NCBI RefSeq assembly: GCF_007859935.1
Contig: NZ_SJPO01000003.1
Location: 268,827 to 332,826, forward strand
Reading direction: 5' to 3'
DNA: 64,000 nt
Source: Posidoniimonas polymericola
GTDB lineage: Bacteria > Planctomycetota > Planctomycetia > Pirellulales > Lacipirellulaceae
Part shown: in pieces, positions 17,356 through 29,857 of the stretch
How positions within the stretch are numbered: position 1 is the stretch's first letter
Layout: each line of letters begins with the position of its first letter
Made by a program: the position numbers and the translations under genes
Notes under the pieces: generated by a model
The model's database searches: none
What the model was told of the DNA's origin: nothing
The model's input: only the letters and a program-made list of their open reading frames with translations

Positions 17356-18717
17356 GTGAAGTCTCTCGCACTGACCATTGCGCTGCTCGCTAGCAGCTTC
17401 GGATTTGTCTCGCCCGCCGCCGCCGACGAGACGGCCCGCTTCCTGCAGTGGGCCGAGAGCCCGCCGATGGGGTGGAACAGCTGGGACTGCTTCGCCGCCA
17501 CGGTCAACGAGCAGCAGACCCGCGCCAACGCCGACGTGATGGCCGCGAAGCTCAAGGACTTCGGTTGGCAGTACGTGGTGGTCGACATCCAGTGGTACGA
17601 GCCGGGCGCCAACGGCTTCGAGTACCGCGCGGGCGCGCCGCTGGTGATGGACGAGTTCGGCCGCCTGCAGCCCGCCGTGAACCGCTTCCCGAGCGCCGAC
17701 GGCGGCGCCGGCTTCAGGCCGCTGTCAGACGACGTGCACGGCCTGGGCCTGAAGTTCGGCGTGCACATCATGCGGGGCATCCCGCGTCTGGCGGTCGACC
17801 GGGAGCTGCCGATCAAGGGGACCGACCTCACCGCCGCCGACATCGCCAACAAGAACAGCACCTGCACCTGGAACTCCGACATGTACGGCGTCGACATGTC
17901 GAAGCCCGGCGCGCAGGAGTACTACAACTCGGTCTACGACCTGTTCGCCGAATGGGGCGTCGACTATGTCAAGGTCGATGACCTCAGCCGCCCCTACGAG
18001 GACAACCTCGCCGAGATCGAGGCCATCCGCCACGCGATCGACCAGACCGGCCGCCCGATGGTGCTGAGCCTGTCGCCCGGCGAGACCCCGGTCGACCAGG
18101 GCCCGCACGTCGAGCGGCACGCCAACCTGTGGCGGATCAGCGACGACTTCTGGGACCACTGGCCGCTGCTGTTCGACCAGTTCCGCCGGCTCGACGCCTG
18201 GACCCCGTACCGCGGCCCCGGCCACTGGCCCGACGCCGACATGCTGCCGCTCGGCGCGCTGCGGCAGGTCTCGACCTCGCCGCACCCCAAGCACACGCTG
18301 TTCACCAAGGACGAGCAGCACACGCTGATGAACCTGTGGGCCATCGCCCGCTCGCCGCTAATGATGGGGGGCGACCTCGCCCAGCTCGACCCGTTCACCG
18401 AGAGCCTGCTGACCAACCGGCGGATGATCGCGGTCAACCAGCACAGCACGAACAACCGCCAGCTCTACCGCCGCGGCGACCAGGTCGCCTGGATCGCCGA
18501 CGCGCCGGGCTCGGGCGATAAGTACCTGGCGCTATTCAACACCGGCGGCGAGGCGACCGAGGTTGGCGTCGAGTTCGCCGAGCTCGAGCTGCCGCATAAG
18601 ATCCGCGTCGAAGACCTCTGGCAAGACGCCGGCCAGGCCGCCGTGCACGACGCTAAATTTAGTGCCGAGCTGCCGAGCCACGGCTCGGGCCTGTACCGCC
18701 TATCGCCGGCAAAGTAG
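17356..18717 (+). CDS. Secreted GH27-type alpha-galactosidase
   Basis: The start is GTG 17356, giving a signal peptide (KSLALTIALLASSFGFVSPAAA) and a 453-residue enzyme. GH27 features are PPMGWNSWDCF near the mature N-terminus, YVVVDIQWYE, the nucleophile loop VDYVKVDDL with Asp208, and the acid/base region RISDDFW around Asp263/264. GHWPDADMLPLG, MNLWAIARSPLMMGGDL and a C-terminal beta domain follow. It should hydrolyse alpha-galactosides or related alpha-glycosides outside the cytoplasm. It is monocistronic here. An upstream in-frame start at 17251 would add a non-signal-like leader and is rejected. Confidence 0.88.
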   Translation: MKSLALTIALLASSFGFVSPAAADETARFLQWAESPPMGWNSWDCFAATVNEQQTRANADVMAAKLKDFGWQYVVVDIQWYEPGANGFEYRAGAPLVMDEFGRLQPAVNRFPSADGGAGFRPLSDDVHGLGLKFGVHIMRGIPRLAVDRELPIKGTDLTAADIANKNSTCTWNSDMYGVDMSKPGAQEYYNSVYDLFAEWGVDYVKVDDLSRPYEDNLAEIEAIRHAIDQTGRPMVLSLSPGETPVDQGPHVERHANLWRISDDFWDHWPLLFDQFRRLDAWTPYRGPGHWPDADMLPLGALRQVSTSPHPKHTLFTKDEQHTLMNLWAIARSPLMMGGDLAQLDPFTESLLTNRRMIAVNQHSTNNRQLYRRGDQVAWIADAPGSGDKYLALFNTGGEATEVGVEFAELELPHKIRVEDLWQDAGQAAVHDAKFSAELPSHGSGLYRLSPAK

Positions 18718-18749
18718 CAAGAATCCCTCTCAACGGCAGGGGGGCTCAG

Positions 18750-19976
18750 CTACGACCACGCCAACTGATGCCGGCCGTCGGCGAAGCTCAGCTCGACCGG
18801 CTCGGGGTCGACCGTGCAGATCGGATTCCGTTTGACGGCCTCGACCAGGTCCTCGGTGACGTAGATGGTTCCCAGGTGCAGCGTGTTCGGGACAAACATC
18901 CAGCCGGAGTCGCCGTAGCGGTCGCGGATCTTGCCGACCACCTCCTCGTCGTCGGCCAGGGTGGCGGGGATCTTGGCCCGCTCCATGTCGCCGGTGGTGT
19001 AGACGTTGATGAAGGTCTTGCTTTCGTCGATCGCGTCCCGCAGGCGGCGGGTGATGAAGTCGGCCAGGCCGACGCCGATCGCGTTCCCCTTGGACGCCTC
19101 GACTAGGTTGAGGGCGGCGATGTGCTTGACCCGCGGGCGGTCGAGGTCCTCGCCGCCGCGCACGCCGCGGTAGCCGATGACGTTGGTGTCCATGCCGGTG
19201 CCGCTGTAGGTCTTGCCGATCTCGTCGACAACCAGCACGTCGATGTCATCGACCGGCAGGCTCGGGAAGTAGGTGCGGTGCTTCTCGAGCAGGCGCGGCT
19301 CCTCCTCCAGGATGTCGGCTGCCGGCACGGCGTGGATCTCGGCGGTCTTGTCGAAGCCGTCCTCCAACAGCGCCAGGCCGGCCCAGATCTTGCCGCTGTC
19401 GACCAGCACGCGGCCCATCTCCAGCAGCATGTGCTTCATGTCGAATGAGTGCGCGGTGTGGAACGTCTGGGCCGATTTAATCTTGCCCATGCCGACCACC
19501 ATCATCTTGGTCAGCCCGCTCTGCACCGGCCCGCTGAAGCAGGTGTGCAGCTTCACGCGGTTGAGGACCAGCGTGCCGGCCGACTCGTAGCAGTGCCGAT
19601 CCATCCAGACATCGCCCGTCGAGACCTCGCCCACCTTCACGCACTCCATGCTGGCGCGGATCGGCATGCCCATCGCCTCTTCGGTCATGCCGAGCGACTC
19701 GACCATCGCCTGCTGGCCCGGGCCGGTGGCGCCGTTGTGCGAGCCCATCGCCGGCACGATGAACGGGCTGGCGCCGTGGGCCTTGAGCCAGTCGCCCGCC
19801 GCGCGGGTGATGGCGGCGATGTTGTCGATGCCGCGGCTGCCGGCCGTGATCGCGACCTCGCCCTGCGGCACGACGTGGCCGGCGGCCAGCATCGCGTCGA
19901 GCTGCTTGTGGACCTCGGCGGCCGGGTCGGCCAGCGGGCAGTCGGCGAGCTGTTGATGAACCTTGTAAAGCTTCAT
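18750..19976 (-). CDS. LarA/DUF2088-like protein (lactate racemase domain)
   Basis: The 408-residue cytosolic protein resembles the lactate-racemase N-terminal domain family. It has [20 protein letters not shown] (about 41-60), the [14 protein letters not shown] loop (about 78-91) and [16 protein letters not shown] (about 142-157), where the lysine corresponds to a cofactor-linked position in LarA-type enzymes. [14 protein letters not shown] follows. LarA uses a nickel-pincer nucleotide made by LarB/C/E; none of those genes is in the window, so nickel dependence is not shown. The substrate is probably an alpha-hydroxy acid, but this is inference. It is divergent from metH across 182 bp. Confidence 0.68.
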   Translation of the reverse strand: MKLYKVHQQLADCPLADPAAEVHKQLDAMLAAGHVVPQGEVAITAGSRGIDNIAAITRAAGDWLKAHGASPFIVPAMGSHNGATGPGQQAMVESLGMTEEAMGMPIRASMECVKVGEVSTGDVWMDRHCYESAGTLVLNRVKLHTCFSGPVQSGLTKMMVVGMGKIKSAQTFHTAHSFDMKHMLLEMGRVLVDSGKIWAGLALLEDGFDKTAEIHAVPAADILEEEPRLLEKHRTYFPSLPVDDIDVLVVDEIGKTYSGTGMDTNVIGYRGVRGGEDLDRPRVKHIAALNLVEASKGNAIGVGLADFITRRLRDAIDESKTFINVYTTGDMERAKIPATLADDEEVVGKIRDRYGDSGWMFVPNTLHLGTIYVTEDLVEAVKRNPICTVDPEPVELSFADGRHQLAWS

Positions 19977-20158
19977 GGCGTCGGGATTGGTTGGCGCCGG
20001 GCCGTGCGAGCGGCCGCGCGGATTTGGCGGGGGAGCCCTGTAGCGCTAACTCCTGCCCGGATACACTGATACGCTTATCGATCCATCCTACCAACCGCCC
20101 GGGCGGGTGTCTGTCGCCCTCCCGCGCAAACGAGACTCACGATCGCGCGAGCCCACCC

Positions 20159-23896
<3,738 letters not shown>

Positions 23897-23910
23897 TTCC
23901 CGGCTTGAGG

Positions 23911-23936
23911 AACCACGAAGGCACGAAGACACCAAG
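23911..23936. repeat. Half copy of a CCACGAAGG-type dispersed repeat
   Basis: AACCACGAAGGCACGAAGAC and the following ACCAAG match one arm of the inverted repeat at 37457-37531 and resemble the element at 25820-25897. The other arm is missing here. It starts 15 bp after the metH stop. Confidence 0.6.
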
Positions 23937-23971
23937 CAAAAGGGCCAGTCCCGGCGCGGTGAGCTGGAATA

Positions 23972-24154
23972 GGGGACTGGCTCGCGACCGCCGGGCAGCG
24001 GGTGGCAATCTCAGCGGCGCGACGGCGGTCGCGTGCCTGTCCCCTTTTCCAGCGGGGGGCGAGTGTGGAGTAGCCCGTCGAAAACGGGGACAGGCACGCC
24101 GCGTCGTCGTGGCCGACTGGGTTCGCACTGTTTAAACGCGGCGAGCCAGTCCCC
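23972..24154. repeat. Nested inverted repeats in the metH-sulfatase gap
   Basis: The outer arms are GGGGACTGGCTCGC (23972-23985) and its exact inverse at 24141-24154. The inner arms are GCGTGCCTGTCCCC (24031-24044) and its exact inverse at 24086-24099. Two concentric 14-bp perfect stems give a cruciform or hairpin structure of 183 bp. The rest of the gap 23897-24369 shows no gene. Confidence 0.75.
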
Positions 24155-24369
24155 GTTCTCGACTCGCGGCTTGGGCGGGGCAAGCTCGGCGCGTGGCAGC
24201 TTCTTGCCCACCGGACGCTAGTTCATCTTAAATCCCAGAAATTCATTCCAAAAACATCTCGCGCTAATTGCCTCGCAATACTTTGATTAGCGTGGCTTTC
24301 GCCCGGCGGGTCCTCGATAATCGCGTCCGCTTTCGTTGACGACCGCGACCATGAACCGGGGCGTATGGG

Positions 24370-25794
24370 ATGAAGCTTGCGACTGCTGTGTTGTTGGTCT
24401 TGGCGGCCGCCGTTCCTGCGGGCGCCGCCGACAAGCCAAACATCCTCTTCCTGCTGACCGACGACCAGGCGTACGACGCGGTGCACGCGCTCGGCTGGCA
24501 AGAACTCCAGACGCCCCACCTCGACCGGCTGGTGCACGAGGGGGTGACCTTCACCCACGCGTACAACCCCGGCAGCTGGTCCGGCGCGGTGTGCGTCGCC
24601 AGCCGCACGATGCTGTTCACCGGCCAGATGCTGTGGCGCGCCAAGCGGGACCAGCGCTTCCTCGAGGCCCGCTACGTCGAGCCCGCCCGGTCGTGGCCGC
24701 AGCGGATGCAGGCGGCCGGCTACCACACCTGCATGACCGGCAAGTGGCACGTCCAGGTCGACCCGCACCGAGTGTTCGACGACGTGCGGCACGTGCGGCC
24801 GGGGATGGCGGGCGCCAGGCCGGCGATGTACGACCGGCCCCTCGCGGATCGGCCCGACCCGTTCGACCCGGCCGACCCGGCGCTCGGCGGCTACTGGAAG
24901 GGGGGCCGGCACTGGTCGGAGGTGGTCGCCGACGACGCCGTCGCCATGATCGAAGAGAGCGCCGGCGGCGACCGGCCGTTCTTCCTGTACGCGGCCTTCA
25001 ACGCGCCGCACGACCCGCGGCAGTCGCCGGCCGAGTACCTGGCGATGTACCCGCCCGATCAGATGGACGTGCCCGCCAGCTTCCTGCCCGAGTACCCCGA
25101 CGCCGAGGCGATCGGCGCCGGCCGCGGGCTTCGCGACGAGCGGCTCGCGCCGTTCCCGCGGACCGAGCACGCCGTCCGCGTGCACCGCGCCGAGTACGCG
25201 GCGCTGATCTCGCACCTCGACGCGCAGATCGGCCGCATTCTGGCCTCGCTCGGTGAGCTTGGGCTGCGGGAGAGCACCTACATCGTGTTCACGTCCGACC
25301 ACGGGTTGGCGATCGGGCGGCACGGCCTGATGGGCAAGCAGAGCATGTACGAGCACAGCCTGCGGCCGCCGCTGGTGGTCGCCGGCCCGGGGATGCCCGC
25401 CGGCGAGCGGGTGTCGCAGCGGGTCTACATGCAGGACGTCGTGCCGACGACGCTGGAGTTGGCCGGCGCGGACTCTCAAGGAACGGGCTTTCAGAGCCTG
25501 CTGCCGCTGATCGGTGGCCAGGAAGCGGGCGACGCCGAACCGGCCGGCAGAGAGGCGATCTACGGCTCCTACCTCGACCGGCAGCGGGCGATCCTTGTCG
25601 GTCCGTGGAAGCTGATCGTCTACCCACAGGTTCCGCGGTTCCTCCTGTTCAACCTCGACGACGACCCCGAGGAGATGACGGACCTGTCCGACCGCGCCGA
25701 GCTGCGGCCGGTGGTCGAGCGGCTCTTCCGCCGGCTCGAGGAAGAACAGCGCCGGTTGGAGGACCCGCTTGAGCTCACCCCGCCCAGCTGGTAG
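24370..25794 (+). CDS. Secreted arylsulfatase/choline-sulfatase-like sulfatase
   Basis: The 474-residue enzyme starts with a signal peptide (about 1-20, AGAADKP). It continues with the sulfatase fold: PNILFLLTDDQ with Asp31-Asp32 as metal ligands, and the formylglycine site CVASR at 75-79 followed by TMLFTG. The third position is Ala rather than the usual Pro. Later come TGKWH, a metal-site TSDHGLAIGRHGL segment and KQSMYEHSLRPPLVV. It should hydrolyse sulfate esters of polysaccharides or small molecules in the periplasm or outside. Cys75 must be converted to formylglycine by a separate enzyme that is not in this window. Confidence 0.92.
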   Translation: MKLATAVLLVLAAAVPAGAADKPNILFLLTDDQAYDAVHALGWQELQTPHLDRLVHEGVTFTHAYNPGSWSGAVCVASRTMLFTGQMLWRAKRDQRFLEARYVEPARSWPQRMQAAGYHTCMTGKWHVQVDPHRVFDDVRHVRPGMAGARPAMYDRPLADRPDPFDPADPALGGYWKGGRHWSEVVADDAVAMIEESAGGDRPFFLYAAFNAPHDPRQSPAEYLAMYPPDQMDVPASFLPEYPDAEAIGAGRGLRDERLAPFPRTEHAVRVHRAEYAALISHLDAQIGRILASLGELGLRESTYIVFTSDHGLAIGRHGLMGKQSMYEHSLRPPLVVAGPGMPAGERVSQRVYMQDVVPTTLELAGADSQGTGFQSLLPLIGGQEAGDAEPAGREAIYGSYLDRQRAILVGPWKLIVYPQVPRFLLFNLDDDPEEMTDLSDRAELRPVVERLFRRLEEEQRRLEDPLELTPPSW

Positions 25795-25819
25795 CCGCCT
25801 GCGGAAACTCCAGGAGTGA

Positions 25820-25897
25820 GCCACAAAGGCACGAAGTGCGGCAGCAGCGAACACTTCTCAGGGGTGGCTGTTCTTCGTGCCTTGGAGTCCTTGTGGT
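25820..25897. repeat. Imperfect inverted repeat of the CCACGAAGG family
   Basis: GCCACAAAGGCACGAAG (25820-25836) faces CTTCGTGCCTTGGAGTCC and TTGTGG (25873-25897). It is related to the elements at 23911 and 37457. It lies 25 bp after the sulfatase stop. Confidence 0.6.
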
Positions 25898-26042
25898 TCG
25901 TCCATGGCGGCAGAATACCGTGAGACGCGGACGCCCTGCAGACGAACTTCCTCTGCCGATGCTGGTGGGGAAGTGCTACCAGTGCGGTCCAACGAAGTCG
26001 CTGCGGCGAGCGCCCGATTGGGCCTGCGTTGTGGCGGTCGAT

Positions 26043-26399
26043 TCAGCCGCCGGAGGCCTTTGCGCGGTAGCCGAGCGTGGCGAGGTGCGCGATCACCTTG
26101 TCGCGGTGGTCGCCCTGCAGCACGAGCTCGCCGTCCGACACGCCGCCGCCGGCGCCGAGCGTAGTGCGGAGCTCGCTGAGGAGCTGCTTGAGTCCGGCGG
26201 CGTCGGACTCGAGCCCGGCGATGACGGTCGACCACTTGCCGCGGCGCCGCTCGCGACGGACGCGGACCTGCTGCTCGTGCGGCGGGGGTCCGGTGCTGTT
26301 TGCAGTTTCCGGGGGGCAGCTGCACGCGCTCAACTCGCGGCCGCAGCGGTCGCAGGTGACCGGGCGCTCGAGCGGCGTTCCGTCAAAGAGTCCGGGCAT
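26043..26399 (-). CDS. yciH: SUI1/YciH-family translation factor
   Basis: The 118-residue protein has a C-terminal SUI1 (eIF1-like) domain from about residue 44: VRVRRERRRGKWSTVIAGLE, then LKQLLSELRTTLGAGGGV with the family glycine loop, GELVLQGDHRDKVIAHL and LGYRAK. The N-terminus has a small zinc-ribbon-like CDRCGRELSACSC. Bacterial YciH proteins are thought to influence start-site fidelity and stress translation. It lies upstream of nothing on the same strand within 1 kb and 54 bp downstream of the zinc-ribbon gene. Confidence 0.9.
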   Translation of the reverse strand: MPGLFDGTPLERPVTCDRCGRELSACSCPPETANSTGPPPHEQQVRVRRERRRGKWSTVIAGLESDAAGLKQLLSELRTTLGAGGGVSDGELVLQGDHRDKVIAHLATLGYRAKASGG

Positions 26400-26453
26400 G
26401 TTGTGAGCGGCGTGCCGTGGGCAGGGCGTTAAAGATCCGGCGTCCGGTGGAGG

Positions 26454-27032
26454 CTAGGAAAGACCTAGCGAACGCACCAAGGTGACGATGGCGGCGGAGA
26501 TCAATCCGAAGCTAATTGAAAACACGAACGACAAAACGATTGCGGTGAAGGAGAGAAAGAACCCCAGCACGCCAATCGCGATGCCCCATTGGAACGCGTG
26601 CTTCAGTTTGTCGGCGAACGACGCGTGCAGCTGGGGGAAGAGGTACTCGTGCACGACGTGCCGCGTTGGCGTTGGGGCCATAGCGGCGCCGCCCGTCGGC
26701 GCGGCAGTGGGAGTGTCGGCAGCTGCCTGCGTTGGCGGGGGAGGCGGGGGCGGAGCGAGTGGGGCATCGTGCGGCGGGTTGGTCGAATCGGCGGGGCCCA
26801 TCTCGGCGCCGATGCCGACAAACGGGTTTACGAGCGTGTCGCCGTAGCCAGCGGACTCGGTCTCGTCGAGCGGGTCGTCGGGGGGGGCGAGGGCCGCTTC
26901 GGCTGGGCCGTCGTGATTCGAGGGCACCCGGATGTTGGCGCCGCACTTGGGGCAGGGGAGCTCGATGCCGCCCTGCGAGTCGCCCGCTTTGAAGCCGGCG
27001 CCGCACTGGCTGCACTGGAAACGGATGGCCAT
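26454..27032 (-). CDS. Zinc-ribbon membrane protein of unknown function
   Basis: The 192-residue protein begins with a zinc ribbon of two CxxC pairs (FQCSQCGAGF at 5-14, LPCPKCGANIRVP at 26-38). A long Pro/Ala-rich linker includes a run of prolines near residue 94. It ends with a hydrophobic region (about 145-190) holding one or two transmembrane helices. This architecture is common among planctomycete proteins without assigned function. It may be co-transcribed with the SUI1 gene, 54 bp downstream. Confidence 0.75.
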   Translation of the reverse strand: MAIRFQCSQCGAGFKAGDSQGGIELPCPKCGANIRVPSNHDGPAEAALAPPDDPLDETESAGYGDTLVNPFVGIGAEMGPADSTNPPHDAPLAPPPPPPPTQAAADTPTAAPTGGAAMAPTPTRHVVHEYLFPQLHASFADKLKHAFQWGIAIGVLGFFLSFTAIVLSFVFSISFGLISAAIVTLVRSLGLS

Positions 27033-27072
27033 GGGAAGAGCGTGCCGGCAGGGGAGAACGGAGCGAACGGGG

Positions 27073-28002
27073 TCAGACGCCCGCCTCTAGTCTACCCAGG
27101 ATGTACCGCAGCACGCCATCAGCGTCGACGTCCACGGCGACGTCCATGTTGGGGCGGCTGTCGGTGACGATGCGGCGGTCGAACACGGTGGCCCCGTGGG
27201 TCAGCTCGCCGGCGGTCTCGACGTCGCCGTGCAGCGGCTCGGTGGTGAACAGGTTGGGGTGCATCGCGGCGGTCACCGCCACGACGTCGTGCACGGCGAG
27301 GGCCTCGAGGCCGAGCACCTGACGCTGCATGCGGAACGCGTTGGGCAGGATTTTTGAGAGGAACTGGGCGGTGCGGCTGCCGCTGTGCTTGAGCTTCTCG
27401 AGCACGTCCAGCCCGAGCATCACCTGGCTGCTGACGTCGACCGGGATCAGTGTCTTGGTGACGGGCGACTGGAACACCTGGCGGGCGGACTCGGCGTCGC
27501 AGTAGATGTTGAACTCGGCCGCGGCCGTGATGTTGCCGGGGCCCGCGACCGCGCCGCCGAGGATGATCAGGTGGCCGATCTCGGTCGCCAGGTCGGGCTC
27601 GGCTTGCAGCAGCGAGGCGATGTTGCTGAGCGGCCCGGTGGCGATGACGGTGACCTCGCCGGCGGCGCCGCGGATCTCGTCGGAGAGGACCTTGATGCTG
27701 TTGTGGCGGTTGTGGAGTTCGGCGACCGGGAAGTTGGCGCCGCAGAAGCCGTCTGTCCCCATCAGGTGACGGGCGTCGGTCCGCAGGAGCTGGTCGGGCG
27801 TGGCGGCGCCGATCCGCGGCCAGCGGGCCGGGTCGACCTGCTCGATGATGGTCTGCACGTTGAGGGTCGCCTGCTTGGGCCCGACGTTGCCGCCGGTCGC
27901 GGTAACCGCCAGCAGATCGAACTCGGGCTCGGCCAGGGCCACGCAGAGGGCGATCGCGTCGTCGACGCCGGGGTCCATGTCGAGGATGACTTTACGCGGC
28001 AT
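27073..28002 (-). CDS. Nucleoside hydrolase (IUNH family)
   Basis: The 309-residue cytosolic enzyme should cleave the N-glycosidic bond of ribonucleosides for salvage. The calcium-binding signature DMDPGVDDAIAL is at residues 8-19. Other family positions are TATGGNVGPKQATLNV, the MGTDGFCG segment, VIATGPLSNIASLL, the ILGGAVAGPGNITAAAEFNIYCD ligand region (about 147-169) and AVHDVVAV near the C-terminus. The length is typical. Purine versus pyrimidine preference is not evident. It is divergent from trpD across 125 bp. Confidence 0.92.
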   Translation of the reverse strand: MPRKVILDMDPGVDDAIALCVALAEPEFDLLAVTATGGNVGPKQATLNVQTIIEQVDPARWPRIGAATPDQLLRTDARHLMGTDGFCGANFPVAELHNRHNSIKVLSDEIRGAAGEVTVIATGPLSNIASLLQAEPDLATEIGHLIILGGAVAGPGNITAAAEFNIYCDAESARQVFQSPVTKTLIPVDVSSQVMLGLDVLEKLKHSGSRTAQFLSKILPNAFRMQRQVLGLEALAVHDVVAVTAAMHPNLFTTEPLHGDVETAGELTHGATVFDRRIVTDSRPNMDVAVDVDADGVLRYILGRLEAGV

Positions 28003-28127
28003 GAATCGCTGAGGGGTTGGGAGACCAGTGCCGGGGCGTTACGATCGACGGCTGCTGAAGCCGCTACCCCCTTTATGGTGGAAACACGGTGTTCAGGCAA
28101 TCCAAAAACTCCCTGCTGCGGCCCGCT

Positions 28128-29153
28128 ATGCCCCCGATCAACTTCCTCGACACGCTGGGCCAGGTCAGCGCCGGCGGCGACCTGACAAGGGACCAGATGG
28201 CCGCCGCCATCGACCACATCATGCAGGGCGGCTGCACCGACGAGCAGATCGCCCTGCTGTTGACTGCGCTGGCCCACAAGGGCGAGACCGTCGACGAGGT
28301 CGCCGGAGCCGCCACGGCAATGCGCAGGCACATGCGCCCAATTCGGACCGAGCGGACCGGTTTGGTGGACACCTGCGGCACCGGCGGGGGCGGATCGCAG
28401 ACCTTCAACGTCAGCACCACCGCGGCCATCGTCGCCGCGGCGGCCGGCGCCCCGGTCGCCAAGCACGGCAACCGCAGCATCACCAGCCGCAGCGGCTCCG
28501 CCGACGTGCTGGCCGAGCTGGGCGTCAACATCGAGGCCTCGGTCGAGCAGGTCGAGCGCTGCCTCGACGAGCTGGGCCTCTGCTTCTGCTTCGCGCCGCT
28601 GATGCACCCCGCGATGAAGCACGTCGGCGCGGTCCGCAAGCGGCTCGGCATCCGCACCATCTTCAACGTGCTCGGGCCGCTGGCCAACCCGGCCGGGGCC
28701 GAGCACCAGCTGCTCGGCGCGGGGCTGCCGCACCTCCGCCCGCTGCTGGCCGGAGCGATCCAGAAGCTCGGCGCCAAACGCACGCTGGTCGTGTCGGGTC
28801 GCGACGGGCTGGGCGACGTCACCATCACCGGCGTCACCGATGTTACCGACGTCACGCCCGACGGGATCGTCGAGTACGAGTGGACGCCCGCAGACTTCGG
28901 CGTCGAACCCGGGCCGCTCGACGAACTGCTGATCGAGACCCCGGCCCAGAGCGCCGAGCGGATCCGCGAGGTGCTGGCCGGCAATTCCGGCGCGTCGCGC
29001 GGCATCGTGGTGCTGAACGCGGCGGCCGCGCTGATCATCGCCGGCATCGCCGAAGGCCCTCGGGAGGGGGCGACCAAGGCGGCAGAGGCGATCGACTCCG
29101 GCGCGGCGAGTGGGCTGCTCGCCAGGCTCGGCGAGTTGTCGCACCAAGAGTAG
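28128..29153 (+). CDS. trpD: Anthranilate phosphoribosyltransferase
   Basis: The enzyme transfers phosphoribose from PRPP to anthranilate in tryptophan synthesis. The 341 residues from ATG 28128 match the usual length. Signature segments are DTCGTGGGGSQTFNVSTTAA (about 78-97, the PRPP loop), KHGNRSITSRSGSADVLAEL, HPAMKHVGAVRKRLGIRTIFN and LGPLANP. An upstream GTG at 28089 would add 13 residues without family support. No other trp gene is nearby, so the gene is detached from a trp operon here. Confidence 0.95.
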   Translation: MPPINFLDTLGQVSAGGDLTRDQMAAAIDHIMQGGCTDEQIALLLTALAHKGETVDEVAGAATAMRRHMRPIRTERTGLVDTCGTGGGGSQTFNVSTTAAIVAAAAGAPVAKHGNRSITSRSGSADVLAELGVNIEASVEQVERCLDELGLCFCFAPLMHPAMKHVGAVRKRLGIRTIFNVLGPLANPAGAEHQLLGAGLPHLRPLLAGAIQKLGAKRTLVVSGRDGLGDVTITGVTDVTDVTPDGIVEYEWTPADFGVEPGPLDELLIETPAQSAERIREVLAGNSGASRGIVVLNAAAALIIAGIAEGPREGATKAAEAIDSGAASGLLARLGELSHQE

Positions 29154-29162
29154 TTGTTTCGA

Positions 29163-29203
29163 GTAGCCGCTAGCGCATCCCGAGGCGTAGCCGCTAGCGC
29201 ATC
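29163..29203. repeat. Short tandem direct repeat at a gene end
   Basis: GTAGCCGCTAGCGCATC occurs at 29163-29179 and 29187-29203, a 24-bp period. The second copy supplies the last codons and TAG stop of the leftward gene ending at 29194. The first copy lies just past that stop. Confidence 0.7.
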
Positions 29204-29688
29204 GTCGGGCGGTCCTGCCCGATGAACTCGGCGACGGTTTCCGAACGCTGCGGCTCCTGCTGGCCGCCAAACATCTTGGCGAAGAAGCTCGGTTCGGCGT
29301 CGGCCGGCTGGTCGGGCTTGCTGGAGCGGAACGGGCCGATCTTCATCTTCTCGACCGCGCCGTTCCAGGCCGTGCGGCCGCGTTGAAACGCGCCCTGCGT
29401 CGCTTGGGTCACGCGGGTGATCGGGTTCGGCTTGGGGGCGGCGTCGGGGTCGGTCGCGCTGAACGGCTTCCAATTGACCTTGGGCATCTTGAGTTCCGGC
29501 CAGCCGACGTCGACCAGCGGCGAGCTCATCAGCCAGCCGCCCGACTTGGCTTCGGCCTCGCTGGCGGCGGGCAGCTCGCCGGTGGGGCCGGCGGCTCCGC
29601 CCGTGGGGAGCTCCTGCGCGGCGAGCGGCAGTGCGGTCAGCAGGATCAGCGCCGCCCCGCGGGCGGTCGTGGGTAGGTAGTGGTTCAT
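29194..29688 (-). CDS. Hypothetical secreted protein
   Basis: The 164-residue protein has a plausible signal peptide (residues 1-24, ALPLAAQ cleavage). A low-complexity Ala/Gly/Pro-rich mature N-terminus precedes a segment with repeated Pro/Lys (VGWPELKMPKVNWKPF, about 61-76). No recognised domain was seen. I accept it as a gene because the signal peptide is well formed and it opposes proC with a normal divergent gap. It is not recognised as a family. Confidence 0.55.
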   Translation of the reverse strand: MNHYLPTTARGAALILLTALPLAAQELPTGGAAGPTGELPAASEAEAKSGGWLMSSPLVDVGWPELKMPKVNWKPFSATDPDAAPKPNPITRVTQATQGAFQRGRTAWNGAVEKMKIGPFRSSKPDQPADAEPSFFAKMFGGQQEPQRSETVAEFIGQDRPTMR

Positions 29689-29857
29689 GGCAGGTTGGGG
29701 TTTCGCATGGGGATGCGGAAAACGCGCGGCGGAGTTTGCCAGAAGGCAGCGGGGGCGTCCATGCCAGTTTGGGCGTTTTCCGACGCGATTGTGCGACCCC
29801 GCGGTCGTAGCGTAGAATGGGGGATTAGCAGAAAACAGTTAGCCAGTAAGGGTTTGC

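Noticed and set aside
19991..20158. Upstream extension of metH
   Set aside because: The first 56 codons of the open frame have no conserved sequence; ATG 20159 gives the family N-terminus.
19977..20158. Cobalamin or SAH riboswitch before metH
   Set aside because: I looked for a B12 box and an SAH-type core and saw neither; a covariance search would be decisive.
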